Below, piece by piece: positions 11,157-20,787 of a DNA stretch of 47,500 nucleotides. The DNA lies in NCBI GenBank assembly GCA_036940085.1, contig JALLBK010000050.1, positions 1-47,500 of the forward strand, in the 5' to 3' direction. The notes under the pieces were generated by a model. The model did not search any database, had not been told where the DNA came from, and worked only from the letters and a program-made list of their open reading frames with translations. Origin of the DNA: Discostella pseudostelligera (lineage: Eukaryota; Bacillariophyta; Thalassiosirophyceae; Thalassiosirales; Thalassiosiraceae). The position numbers and the translations under genes were made by a program. The first letter of the stretch is position 1; each line of letters opens with the position of its first letter.

Positions 11157-11852
11157 CGGGGCAGAGAGTTAATACTGAGAATGATGATCCGACGCCGGAG
11201 AGAGACGTGAATGAAAGTGAACACAACATGAGGAAATATTGTATCATTGTATGAGTAATTCCGATTGCATTCGTTATGTATAAGTTATGTCATCCCAGAT
11301 ATTGATCACCAAATAACACTCTGCGTTGCGAATGCCTACCATTGCTACTTTCCCAGGACGCGGACGACATCGTGCAGGGAGAGAGATTGAGACAAGGTAC
11401 TGAGAGAAAGGAGAGAGAGGAGAGAGGAAGTAGATATCGTATCTAGATGGAAGACGGATTGATGTTCGGATGATGATGATGAATGATGATGTGTTGTCTT
11501 CGGAAGGAGTTTATTTGGCTAATGGTGAACCTTCACCAACGACGACGGACCAAAGATGGCGCGCCACATTTTTGAATTTGAAATTTGAAATTGAAATTGA
11601 GCGCGTTATGAAGCTGCGTCCAGGAATTCGTATGTGAAGGAATGTACTGTTCCTCCCGTGGATATAGGAAAGAACACTCAAAATCTTTTTCTCCCCACCA
11701 CCCACCATTTCCCCCGCCATGCACTAGATATTTCATTTTCACCATCACCCCATGTGAATTTTCTGGCGGCGGGCGGCGGCATCCGGTAGCGGCATCAAGT
11801 ACTGATCTCATAATTATTTCACCATCATAGCCAAGGACAACGAATTGCGACC
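11157..11852. promoter_or_regulatory. Intergenic region upstream of RRP6
   Basis: A 696-bp gap between two same-strand genes. It holds a purine-rich GA tract (about 11385-11435), an ATG/GATGAT-rich stretch near 11470, and at 11558-11565 a palindromic GGCGCGCC inside aaagatGGCGCGCCacat. This is followed by an AT-rich run with repeated GAAATT words (about 11572-11600). A near-identical palindrome context sits upstream of the PHD gene at 20540. No credible protein gene was found. Confidence 0.4.
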
Positions 11853-14800
11853 ATGGGAGACGACGCCACCACAACCACCAACAGCGACCAACCCTCCCTC
11901 CCCAACCTCCTCGCCTCTCTCGCCCTTGGCGTCCGTTCCGTGAACGCTCTTCCCCTCACCAATACCCCAACTGCCAAAACTGGTGGTGCCGATGACGATA
12001 ACGATGACGATGACGAACAAGATGAATTCTCCTTCCGCATGTCCCTTCCTGAATTTGCCTCATTGAATAATGAAGCTCGTCAATCGTTATCATCGTTGCT
12101 TTGTGAGGCGTTGGAGGGCTTGTCGTCGTCATCTTCGGATCATGTTTACGACGACGCCATCAACAACAACAACAACAGCATCTCATTTGAATTTGACGAT
12201 CCGGAATTGTGGGAGCAATGTGCCGACGCATGCGATGCACTGTACGATCGTGTCTCGTCGTACATTGCCGACAGTCAACGACGTGCTGCTGCGGATGGAG
12301 GAGACGGAGCGGGTACCCACAACAACTATACGGCAATAGCCTCGGCAATTACCACTGTAGCCCAACGAGCACGATCCAATGCGTCGGGGGCATATGGACG
12401 GATGATTCAGGGATTGGCCGATATGGAAAAGCCACAGAACTTGTATCAGGGCTTTGTGACACAGCCGCCGCAGAATTCACGTGAATTGCCATTTGTTCCC
12501 ATGATTGTGTATGATGAACGGAAACAGGCCAAGTTGGAAGCGGGGGAATATACGAGGGAGGGGCATGGGTTGGACACTCGATGCTTTGATTATACTGGAA
12601 ATGGTGGCAACAACAATAATGGGGGAGAATGTGCGGAGGATGAGGATAAGAGAGATGTAACGCGTAGGAAATATTCCCCAGATATGATTGGGCCATCCTA
12701 TCATTACCAACATCCCTACCGTGAGGAGATTGAAGCGTTGGAATATCGACTATGGCAGCTGGACGTCAGCGAGATCAAAGTGAAAGATTCGAATCAAATT
12801 GCTCAAGATAATCAAATGGATGATGGTGTATGGATCGGCAATGAAGATGATTTGGCTAAACTCGCCATGCGTATTGCGGACGGTCAAGAGAGTGGGGAGA
12901 TACAGGAAATTGGATTGGATTTGGAAGCACATTCCCATCGCACATTTGCGGGGTTTGTGTGTTTGATTCAGCTGAGTATACGCCGTCCCAAATCGTCATC
13001 ATCATCGTCGGATGGTTTTGCTGCGGGTGGCTGTGAAAGTCAACAGTCAACTACGTCAACAAAGCAACCGCCTGATGTCTCAACGGGATACGATTTTCTA
13101 ATCGATGCACTCGCCCTTCGCCATGCAATTCCTACCCATCTTGGTCCGATACTCGTCAATCCCGATATCGTCAAGGTGATGCACGGTGCCGACTCTGACA
13201 TTCCATGGCTCCAACGTGACTTTGGATGTTATGTCGTTAATTTATTCGATACTGGTCGAGCTTCGCGTTCACTCAAATTTCCCTCGGCAGGTCTAGCATA
13301 TCTACTGCGAAAATACGCCGGCGTCGAAGCCGACAAGGCACATCAGTTGAGTGATTGGAGAAGGAGGCCACTCCCTGAAGATATGAGGAGGTACGCCGTC
13401 TCGGATACACGCTATTTGTTGGATATATACGATCAGCTACGGTTGGAGCTGGAAGGTCATTCGTCGAAGGATATCTCAATCACTTCGGTATTAGATCAGA
13501 GTAAAAGGGTGTGTTTGATTCGGTATGATAAGGAACTATTTCGTCCATCGGGATACATGAAAATTATGTATGGGGGCAATAACCGCCGTCGTAATGCAAG
13601 TAGTAAGGTCACGTCCGAGCTGTCATCTCACCAGGAGGCTGCATTGAAGGCACTATATGATTGGCGCGACAAGACGGCACGTCAAGAGGACGAATCAATA
13701 ACTTATGTATGCGGGAACACTGCATTACTACGGATTGCTAGTAACCGACCTGTGACTGTGGCAGCATTGCAAGGACTGGTGAATCCGTTGCCTCCATTGG
13801 TGATGAGGAGAAGTCAAGAGATTTTGGAAGCAATCAAGGCATCGTCATCTACTCATGATAAGACAGGAGGGGCAGTGAGCACTGCCGAAAAACCGACCGT
13901 GATCCAACCAGCAGTACCTCCTCGATCCAGTGTAAACCGTGAAATGCTCAGTCCGATTCTCGATAGCGCGGCTCTCTATCAGCAGGCTGGATGGATGACT
14001 CCCACTCCTGCAGGTGCCAATACAGCAGATGCTTCTGAATCAGAAGCGGACGAAGGGACAAGTAAATTTTTGGATGTCAATGCAGCAAACCAAGGCTACT
14101 CATCAACACAATATACATCGCACAGCATTGAAACAGCTCCATCTCCACCGGTGAATGTTCCGGTTGCCATCGACGAAAACGACCGGACGAAGGAAAGATC
14201 TAGTCGAGGATCATCCACGGATGGGCTAGGAACAACCCTTGCCACAAGTGGCAATGCTTCCACTCAAGATGATGTTACAACGGCTCAACGCAGTGCCACT
14301 TTGATTAAGAAGGAGATGACAAAGTTAACGAGGACTGGTACAGAAGTAAGATTTGGCAATGGGTTTACTCTGATCGACTTACTCCGTCCTATGTCTCAGT
14401 CGGAGTATGTTGATTACGACAGAGATCAGGATAATGATGGTCCAGAAGGATACGACAAGTCCTCTAACATTGATGACGTATCAGAGGACAATCCGGAGGA
14501 AGTTGAAATGACAATCCCAAAGAGTATGCGTGAGATATACAATCTGAGCAATGCCAATCGGCGCACAGTCAAGGAGAAGGCATCATTGAAACTCGTGCAG
14601 CTTCCAGGTGACAATACTAAAAGTAATCAGCCGATGAAGGAGGATGACATTCAAGAAGCCGAGGCAATACTCGCCTCCCGTGGCGGGCCTGGAGGTTACT
14701 TTGGAAATAGCGGAGCCAGCAAACGCCCTAGGTCCGCACCTGGCAAAGAAGGCGATATTAAATTGATGATAAAAATGGGATGGGTGAAGGATAAAAAAGA

Positions 14801-15095
14801 TGCGGAATCGTTGGCGGTTGTTCCTGGCGAGCAGCAGCAGCCCACGGAGAAGGACAATAGGAATAATCATGGATCACAACACCAGAAGAAATCGAGTGTT
14901 GGCGGTGGAAAAGGAGGAGGAGCTGGTGGAGGTTCATTCGACTACTATTCCTCGATGGGATCTGGAGTTGGAGCGTTCGACCCGAACGCCGCTCCAGTGA
15001 AGAATCCCTTCTTTGCAGGCGCAGCGATGAGTGCGGTTTCGATGCTGCAGGGCGAGTCAAAGGGAAAGTCAAACAAGCGGAATAAGAAGCGGTGA
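11853..15095 (+). CDS. RRP6: Exosome 3'-5' exoribonuclease RRP6/EXOSC10
   Basis: Single exon, 1080 aa. The N-terminal ~340 residues carry a PMC2NT-like region and the family phrase FVPMIVYDERKQAKLEAGEY. The DEDD exonuclease is complete: IGLDLEAHSHRTFAGFVCLIQLS near 355 (first D and E), HGADSDIPWLQRDFG near 444 (second D), YAVSDTRYLLDIYD near 515 (third D and the catalytic Tyr). An HRDC domain follows at about 595-660 (AALKALYDWRDKTARQEDES...LLRIASNRPVTVAAL). The C-terminal 400 residues are disordered, with a Gly/Lys-rich basic end. RRP6 trims rRNA, snoRNA and aberrant RNAs with the nuclear exosome. The catalytic residues are all present, so activity is expected. Confidence 0.96.
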   Translation: MGDDATTTTNSDQPSLPNLLASLALGVRSVNALPLTNTPTAKTGGADDDNDDDDEQDEFSFRMSLPEFASLNNEARQSLSSLLCEALEGLSSSSSDHVYDDAINNNNNSISFEFDDPELWEQCADACDALYDRVSSYIADSQRRAAADGGDGAGTHNNYTAIASAITTVAQRARSNASGAYGRMIQGLADMEKPQNLYQGFVTQPPQNSRELPFVPMIVYDERKQAKLEAGEYTREGHGLDTRCFDYTGNGGNNNNGGECAEDEDKRDVTRRKYSPDMIGPSYHYQHPYREEIEALEYRLWQLDVSEIKVKDSNQIAQDNQMDDGVWIGNEDDLAKLAMRIADGQESGEIQEIGLDLEAHSHRTFAGFVCLIQLSIRRPKSSSSSSDGFAAGGCESQQSTTSTKQPPDVSTGYDFLIDALALRHAIPTHLGPILVNPDIVKVMHGADSDIPWLQRDFGCYVVNLFDTGRASRSLKFPSAGLAYLLRKYAGVEADKAHQLSDWRRRPLPEDMRRYAVSDTRYLLDIYDQLRLELEGHSSKDISITSVLDQSKRVCLIRYDKELFRPSGYMKIMYGGNNRRRNASSKVTSELSSHQEAALKALYDWRDKTARQEDESITYVCGNTALLRIASNRPVTVAALQGLVNPLPPLVMRRSQEILEAIKASSSTHDKTGGAVSTAEKPTVIQPAVPPRSSVNREMLSPILDSAALYQQAGWMTPTPAGANTADASESEADEGTSKFLDVNAANQGYSSTQYTSHSIETAPSPPVNVPVAIDENDRTKERSSRGSSTDGLGTTLATSGNASTQDDVTTAQRSATLIKKEMTKLTRTGTEVRFGNGFTLIDLLRPMSQSEYVDYDRDQDNDGPEGYDKSSNIDDVSEDNPEEVEMTIPKSMREIYNLSNANRRTVKEKASLKLVQLPGDNTKSNQPMKEDDIQEAEAILASRGGPGGYFGNSGASKRPRSAPGKEGDIKLMIKMGWVKDKKDAESLAVVPGEQQQPTEKDNRNNHGSQHQKKSSVGGGKGGGAGGGSFDYYSSMGSGVGAFDPNAAPVKNPFFAGAAMSAVSMLQGESKGKSNKRNKKR

Positions 15096-15304
15096 AATCA
15101 TTGTTAGCAAGCATAATTATTGTATCCTACATAATGAGTAGTCCCACTGCCGATTTACTGTTCGATGATACAGCACGAAAGACACATTTGCATCCTACGA
15201 TGCAGGATAATTTTGATGTCATGGAGATCTAAAAACATGCAACGCTTGCTTTAATGAATAATCCTTATGCTAATTTATCAAGTAGTGGGTAGAACGAAAA
15301 AGCC

Positions 15305-15811
15305 TCAGTACATCACTGAGGCATCATACGTGTAATCGGTAAACTCTTCATCATAAGATACTTCGTCGGTGTCGGCCCTGAACACACTCTCCTTGAATTC
15401 CTCGTCTACCTCCATGGTCGCAGTTGAGCCATCAAACCCGGGTAGTTCTCCGAAATCTTCATCTTCACTGAGTATTTCACGCTGGGCCTCCATCATCGCC
15501 ACAGCTTTCTTCTTCTCGGGGGTAGGAGGCTCAAAGAATTCATCATCGTCACTGATGTACCTCGAGCCATGATCGTCTTCGGTGACATCGCCGCTACTGA
15601 GATTGTCTTCCTTACCCTGTCGCAGAGCTATACCATCAAGTGCGGTTTTGTCGGGCAATCCTAACAATATCAACGAAGCCACTGAAGGCGAGGGCTGCAA
15701 TCCCTCCAAGTTGCAGAAGGTATCAATTGCTTTCTGCTGCTCCGCTTCTCCTTGCTTGAGCAGCTCGAAGGCATTATCCTCGAAAATCATGTTGCAGGTG
15801 GAGACGTCCAT
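15305..15811 (-). CDS. Unknown acidic 168-aa protein
   Basis: Single exon from ATG at 15811. The N-terminus, MIFEDNAFELLKQGEAEQQKAIDTF, is helix-forming and resembles one TPR-like hairpin (N-x-A-x-x-L-L-x-x-G...AIDTF). The rest is strongly acidic and probably disordered (ISDDDEFFEPPTPEKKK, ILSEDEDFGELPGF, YDEEFTDYTYD). There is no signal peptide or membrane segment. I recognise no family. It lies 209 bp from the RRP6 3' end (convergent). Confidence 0.65.
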   Translation of the reverse strand: MDVSTCNMIFEDNAFELLKQGEAEQQKAIDTFCNLEGLQPSPSVASLILLGLPDKTALDGIALRQGKEDNLSSGDVTEDDHGSRYISDDDEFFEPPTPEKKKAVAMMEAQREILSEDEDFGELPGFDGSTATMEVDEEFKESVFRADTDEVSYDEEFTDYTYDASVMY

Positions 15812-16120
15812 GGTTGCAGGTGATGTTTTGGATCTTTCGTTTTGTTGATATTACGTTGTATTGATATCATGCTGGGAGAGATGATTAATGATGCATTTGC
15901 AAATGCACTTGAGCTTGAGTTGAAGGTGCTTGACGGCTTGATGCTTGATACGGTTGAATACGGTTGAAAGTACGATATTGATGTTGCTTTGGTGTCAATG
16001 TCAAGAGCAGACTGCATGCAGACACGACAAGCTGAAAAATTGAGCAAGAGAATTCTAAATTCTCGAGAATAGTGTTGCTCAGTAACGAGAATCATTAGGA
16101 AATGGGAGAATACAGAATAC
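15812..16120. other. 5' flank of the acidic unknown gene
   Basis: AT-balanced DNA with short repeats around gcttgatgcttgatacggttgaatacggttgaaa (two copies of a cggttga word). No gene, RNA or promoter-like E2F/G-box core was seen in this part. The composite array begins just to the right. Confidence 0.35.
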
Positions 16121-16121
16121 C

Positions 16122-16380
16122 CATGCCACGTGTAAGTTGTAAGTTCGCATTTGATGTCATGTCTCCCGCCAAATCAATAGAGCATCCCGCCTCCTCCCGC
16201 CAAATAATTGATGCCACATGTAGAAACGATCGAGTCGAGTCAGCTCGAGGCAGCTTTGGCTTGTCCGTCCTCCCGCCAAATCGATGCCACGTGGAGTCAA
16301 CGAGCACGCCTCCCCGCCAAATCTTTGCCACGTGTAAGACATAGTCGAGTCAAAATGCTCCCGCCAATTCGTTGCCACAC
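16122..16380 (+). promoter_or_regulatory. Tandem array of composite E2F-like + G-box-like elements
   Basis: Five copies of CCCGCC(A)AAT or CCCGCCAATT lie near 16168, 16196, 16272, 16312 and 16360. TGCCACGTG cores lie at 16124, 16285 and 16326, with degenerate TGCCACATG and TGCCACACA. In four copies the two halves abut with near-fixed spacing, for example CCCGCCAAATCGATGCCACG at about 16272. The array is about 165-420 bp upstream of the DMT-like transporter and 310 bp or more from the start of the acidic gene, so it may serve both. E2F (TTTSSCGC) and G-box (CACGTG) identities come from general eukaryotic knowledge; the pairing is seen directly. Confidence 0.65.
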
Positions 16381-16544
16381 AGCCACATAGATACCGAATC
16401 TTCAACAATCACGTCGCTCGTCGACCATGGCGATGAAGAGTTCGTCTCCGCGGCACTACGCACTCTCCTTCATAGGCCAAAAAGAACGTCGATCTCTCTT
16501 GACATGATACTAATATATTTAAGCTCCTTCTAACCACTCCTACG

Positions 16545-18055
16545 ATGGCATCATCAGCAGCAGAAGAAGTGGTAGTGACAGGCCAGGATTGGATCCGCGG
16601 CATCACGTACTCTGTTCTTGCGTCGATGATCGGTGCAGCGTCGAAGTTGTCGATACGGAAATCTTGTAAGTGCTTGATTATAAAGATAAAGAAGGAGGTT
16701 CTTCATGGATACCAAGATTCTTGCGACCTATCTAATACGCCACCTTCTATTTGATTATCCTCCCAATAGGGCTTCTCGATGCGAGAAGACAGCAGCAACA
16801 ACCACAACATGACGAAGGATGTTCGACTGCACATGATGCGTACGACGAAGTTAATAGCCCGATGAATAGTTACCATCATCAGGAAGATAATCACTTTTCT
16901 CCAATGGAAGTTGCGACTCACTCTCCGCTTCCAAATCAGAACCAACAAACACACCAGCAGTTTTTCAACATTTCTGATCCTCTATTGGTATGCGACCGTA
17001 ACCGCAAGTCAAAGGACGATTCGAAATCAACCAAACAACTAGCATGGATGCTTTATCTCCTAGGAATGATTGGGATGTCTTTCTTAAACCCATTATTTTG
17101 TGTACTTGCAATGAAGTACGCCAATCCAAGTATACTTGCACCATTCTCCGGATTAACATTAGTTTGGATCATCTTATTCTCGGGCATGATCTTGGATGAA
17201 CATCCGTCAAGGAATCAAAAGAATGCATGCGCATTCATCGTTGCGGGTGAAGTATTTGTGGCCTTCTTTGGTGATCATGTGAATGGAGTCGATGGAGGGA
17301 TACAGGGTGTGGTGAGAATAAGAATGATAAGAATGTCGAGGTTCTCTGACATTCTGAGTTCATGTTGCTCATGTTTTGTTCTGGTTGATTTCCCACCGCC
17401 GCAGCTTTCATCATACCAAGACCCGGCATTCCACATCTTCATACTAATAATGACCTTGTATCTTATCCAACTCGGAATATTTATCTGGCACTGTCCAGAA
17501 GATTCCATGTTGCGAAAAATGGCATGGGGATCCGTGGGTGGAAGGTATGTACATGCAACTGCTCACTTTACATGTTGTTTCGATGCACTCTTTCTGTCTC
17601 ACACTCCATCATTCTGTTTGCGCAGCATTACTGGCTTCCAAAACTTCCTCAAGGATGCGTTAACAATATTCGATATTTGGATCAAAAGTGGAAGCAGCTC
17701 GTATCTACCGCCGGAATTCTTTTTATTTCTGTTTTTGGCTGTGCTAACATCCTTTGCCGGCTTGCTGTGTCTTTCGTCCTGCATGAAACGATACGATGCA
17801 ACATACTCTGCGGCCATGTTTGTAGTGTCATTCGTCATATCTGCCAGTTTGATGAGTGCGGTTCATTATCACACGTTTGAGCACCTCGACGGAATTACTA
17901 ATTATATCATGTATCCTTTGGGCTTGGTGATTTTGCTTCTGGGGGCTTTCATACTAGTGAAACCGAGAATAAAAGATGTTGGTTGTCGTTTATCTGATGG
18001 TGATGGAGGGCATCATTCATTGAAAGAGTCGTTATCTGAATTTGAATGTAACTAG
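16545..18055 (+). CDS. DMT-superfamily-like multi-spanning transporter (NIPA-like)
   Basis: Exons 16545-16665, 16770-17311, 17405-17544 and 17626-18055 give 410 aa. Exon 1 (MASSAAEEVVV) ends in the first membrane helix. Exon 2 has a hydrophilic His/Gln-rich loop, then WMLYLLGMIGMSFLNPLF and AMKYANPSILAPFSGLTLVW, which is the N-P/A-M-K-Y-A helix pair typical of DMT/NIPA proteins. Further helices are FIVAGEVFVAFFG, FILIMTLYLIQLGIFIW, FFLFLFLAVLTSFAGLLCLS, AAMFVVSFVISASLMSAVHY and YPLGLVILLLGAFILV. Introns 2 and 3 are 93 and 81 bp: multiples of three and free of stops, so retention would keep the frame; family spacing and clean splice sites argue for removal. NIPA proteins transport Mg2+ in animals; the substrate here is unknown. 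Confidence 0.72.
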
Positions 18056-18135
18056 TCCTAGCAATGAATTGAATTAAGTGCATTGGTTCATATTACCTCC
18101 TGCAATTCTGACAGCAGTATCGTTATCGACCTAAA

Positions 18136-20268
18136 TTACAGATCAAGCACAGTGCGTCTCAGCTGTTTTGAGAGAGCTTGCAAGCCCTCGCCCGTGACAC
18201 CTGCACTTATTCCCATAATGTCGCCAGGGTCGCAAACGATGCCCACTTCCTCAGCCGCTTGGCCCAACAGAAATATTATCTCCTCTCTCCGACCGATGTT
18301 GGCATCTACTTCTGGTATGAGATCCATCTTATTCGCCAGGATTAATGATGGACGGTTCATAATCTCTCTGCGTCGTCTTCTCATCTCCTCTTCGTACTCT
18401 CCACCCTCACCTTCAATCTCATTCTTTCCGAATATGCCACTACTACCATACTCTCTTAGTTCTTTCCCCAGGACCTTCAAATCGCTTACTGGATCCCTAC
18501 CGTCTACACCCGCACTATCTACCATATAAACTAATACCTTCGTTCTCTCGATGTGCCTTAAGAATTCGATACCTCTCCCACGACCTTCCGCGGCTCCTTC
18601 AATCAGACCTGGAACATCGGCCACGACTATCTGATATCCATCTCGATACTGAATCGATCCCACCAGAGGATGCAGCGTGGTGAAGGGATATGATGCAATC
18701 TTTGGCTTGGCACGGCTCATGGCCGAGAGTAAACTCGATTTACCGGCATTGGGAAAGCCCACCAATCCAACATCCGCAATCAATTTAAGCTCGAGTTCGA
18801 GATAGGTGCATTCCCCCATACCAGGTATGGACTTTTTAGCAGCATTGGCCTCCATGTTGGAAAAGTACGGACGGTTGGCATAGGCTTGGTTACCCACTCC
18901 GGCTTTTCCACCCTGTGCCACGAGTAGAGTAGAGTTTGGTTGATCTAAATCGGCGAGGAATACTTTCTTACGGGATGGGTACGAACCATTGGAGTTGTCG
19001 TCGTCATAGGCCATGCTTGCCATCATCATTTGTCGTTCATTGACATCAACATCAGCATTAGTTGTATCTGGTGAACTCCAATAGAACATCCCATCCTCGG
19101 AACGCACGCCTTGGTTGACAACCTCATTGTAATCCGAGGGAGTAATGCTACTCCCTCCACTGCCACCTGCACGCCGTCGCGACCGTTTGGTTGATATCAT
19201 CTGCTCGTATTGAGTATCAAAATCATCATCATCCTCCTCCTCCTCTTCATCTTCTTCCTGAGCGTTGATGGTTTCATTGACATCTTCATAGTCTGATTCG
19301 GAGTCGCCGTCATAATCGTTGGAATCGCTGTCTTGATAATCGTCGTCACTTTCATCCCCCCCCTCCTCCTCCTCCTCCTCTAATTCATGATCGTCTCCAT
19401 CATCTCCATCATGCTCGTACTCTCCATCCAAATCATGTTCATTGAAGCTTTCATCTTCGGAAACAAACGATTGATCACCAAACTCAGAAGCATCCTCCTC
19501 ATCTTCTTCCTCACCAACTACTATATCCTCAATACTCTCTCCACCCAAACTCATTCTCTCCATCATCTCCTCATACTCCATCACTCTTCGTACAATCACA
19601 CCCTGTGGTACCCTCACATAGACATGTTTTCCATTCTTTCCATTCCGTCCATTGACCCCTCCCCTAGTTCCATCTTGTCCAAAATAGTGATGTTTCGTCA
19701 TGGCTAAACTTGATAATGTTGGATCCACAACGAGGTAGACATTGCCACCACTGCCGCCATGTCCACCACAGGGTCGTTTTTTGTAAGAGCCTAAACGATG
19801 GTAGGAGATACATCCGGCACCACCGGTTCCGCCGCGTGTTTGGAGTTGGATCCGATCAAGAAATGGACGATCTTGTTGTTGTTGTTGTATTCGACTTTTC
19901 TTCTTTTTAGTGTCATTCTTTTTGTGTTTGGAAGATGTTCCACCGGGAGTAATGACGATTCGTTGTCGATGATGAAGTCGTTGGTTGGAGGAGGACGCGT
20001 CATCATCATCGTCAAGGTAGTCGTGATTGTTGTTGTTGTTGCTCCAAGTACTGAAGCTGAAGTGCAAGGAGTGGCGACTCCGCCGCCGCCGAGGCAGAGG
20101 CGGAGGGGATGTTCTTGGCCATGATGTGGTAGCAGCCGTGGTAGCGTCGGAGAAATTAGACGGAAATATCAATTGCTGTATCGAGGCTGATGTTGATGAG
20201 GAACGGAGGAGGCAGAAGGCCCTCCTGCCCTGTTGAGCGGGCACTACGAGGCGGCAGATGACCGGCAT
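18136..20268 (-). CDS. Obg-family GTPase with organelle-type presequence and acidic insert
   Basis: Single exon, 710 aa. Residues 1 to about 120 are Arg/Ser-rich, typical of a mitochondrial or plastid presequence. The Obg fold starts at DRIQLQTRGGTGGAGCISYHR and has GGHGGSGGNVYLVVDP and VRVPQGVIV. About 190 acidic residues (226-430) interrupt it before KVFLADLDQPNSTLLVAQGG. The GTPase domain has G1 GFPNAGKSS (about 500), FTTLHP (switch I), G3 DVPGLIEGA, G4 NKMD (about 648) and a G5-like GISAG. ObgH/CgtA proteins act in large-subunit ribosome assembly; the presequence suggests organelle ribosomes. Its 3' end is only 80 bp from the convergent transporter gene. The upstream DNA has two TTCCCGCCAA sites. 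Confidence 0.92.
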   Translation of the reverse strand: MPVICRLVVPAQQGRRAFCLLRSSSTSASIQQLIFPSNFSDATTAATTSWPRTSPPPLPRRRRSRHSLHFSFSTWSNNNNNHDYLDDDDDASSSNQRLHHRQRIVITPGGTSSKHKKNDTKKKKSRIQQQQQDRPFLDRIQLQTRGGTGGAGCISYHRLGSYKKRPCGGHGGSGGNVYLVVDPTLSSLAMTKHHYFGQDGTRGGVNGRNGKNGKHVYVRVPQGVIVRRVMEYEEMMERMSLGGESIEDIVVGEEEDEEDASEFGDQSFVSEDESFNEHDLDGEYEHDGDDGDDHELEEEEEEGGDESDDDYQDSDSNDYDGDSESDYEDVNETINAQEEDEEEEEDDDDFDTQYEQMISTKRSRRRAGGSGGSSITPSDYNEVVNQGVRSEDGMFYWSSPDTTNADVDVNERQMMMASMAYDDDNSNGSYPSRKKVFLADLDQPNSTLLVAQGGKAGVGNQAYANRPYFSNMEANAAKKSIPGMGECTYLELELKLIADVGLVGFPNAGKSSLLSAMSRAKPKIASYPFTTLHPLVGSIQYRDGYQIVVADVPGLIEGAAEGRGRGIEFLRHIERTKVLVYMVDSAGVDGRDPVSDLKVLGKELREYGSSGIFGKNEIEGEGGEYEEEMRRRRREIMNRPSLILANKMDLIPEVDANIGRREEIIFLLGQAAEEVGIVCDPGDIMGISAGVTGEGLQALSKQLRRTVLDL

Positions 20269-20787
20269 GGTTCATGGTTGAATGGTGAATGGTGACAGGT
20301 GGTTGTGTGGTCGCTCGCTCGCTCGGTGATGTCGGGCAGTGTTCCCGCCAAATCTTTCCAAGCTGTTCCCGCCAATATGGTTCGTTCTGTTTCCTTGGCA
20401 GACTTTCCATTCAATTTTAAAATTTGACATTCAATTTTAAAATTCCGCCTTATCTACCACGCACGCACACGGCGGAGTTCGTATGTAGACATGAGAGTAG
20501 TACTAGTGTTCCTAAAACGTGTGGAAGTCTGACCAAAATGGCGCGCCAAGATGCGAATCTTCTGTCCGTCCCGCCATATATCGCAGCCACACACACACAC
20601 CTGCCACGCAGATTGACGCAGACGCAGCCAGGCAGATGATGATGACCATGGGGGTGCCGCTTCATTACCACACCACCTCTTCTGACGACGACGACGACGA
20701 CCGCAACCACACTACCACTCTCTAAGGATCACCCGCAGTAGCAGCAACATCAAATCCGCCAACGATATAATTAATCAAAGAGTCAGC
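20269..20787. promoter_or_regulatory. Divergent promoter, Obg and PHD genes
   Basis: TTCCCGCCAAATC (about 20342) and TTCCCGCCAATATGG (about 20365) lie close to the Obg start. A 17-bp direct repeat (cattcaattttaaaatt) occupies 20408-20424 and 20428-20444, period 20 bp. A palindromic GGCGCGCC lies at 20540-20547 in aaaatGGCGCGCCaag. A short CA repeat and a GAC repeat (about 20684-20700) lie nearer the PHD gene. No credible protein gene was seen. Confidence 0.5.

Noticed and set aside
16102..16408. ORFs on both strands across the composite promoter array
   Set aside because: The apparent peptides repeat only because the DNA motif repeats (SRQIDAT-like words); no independent coding signal.
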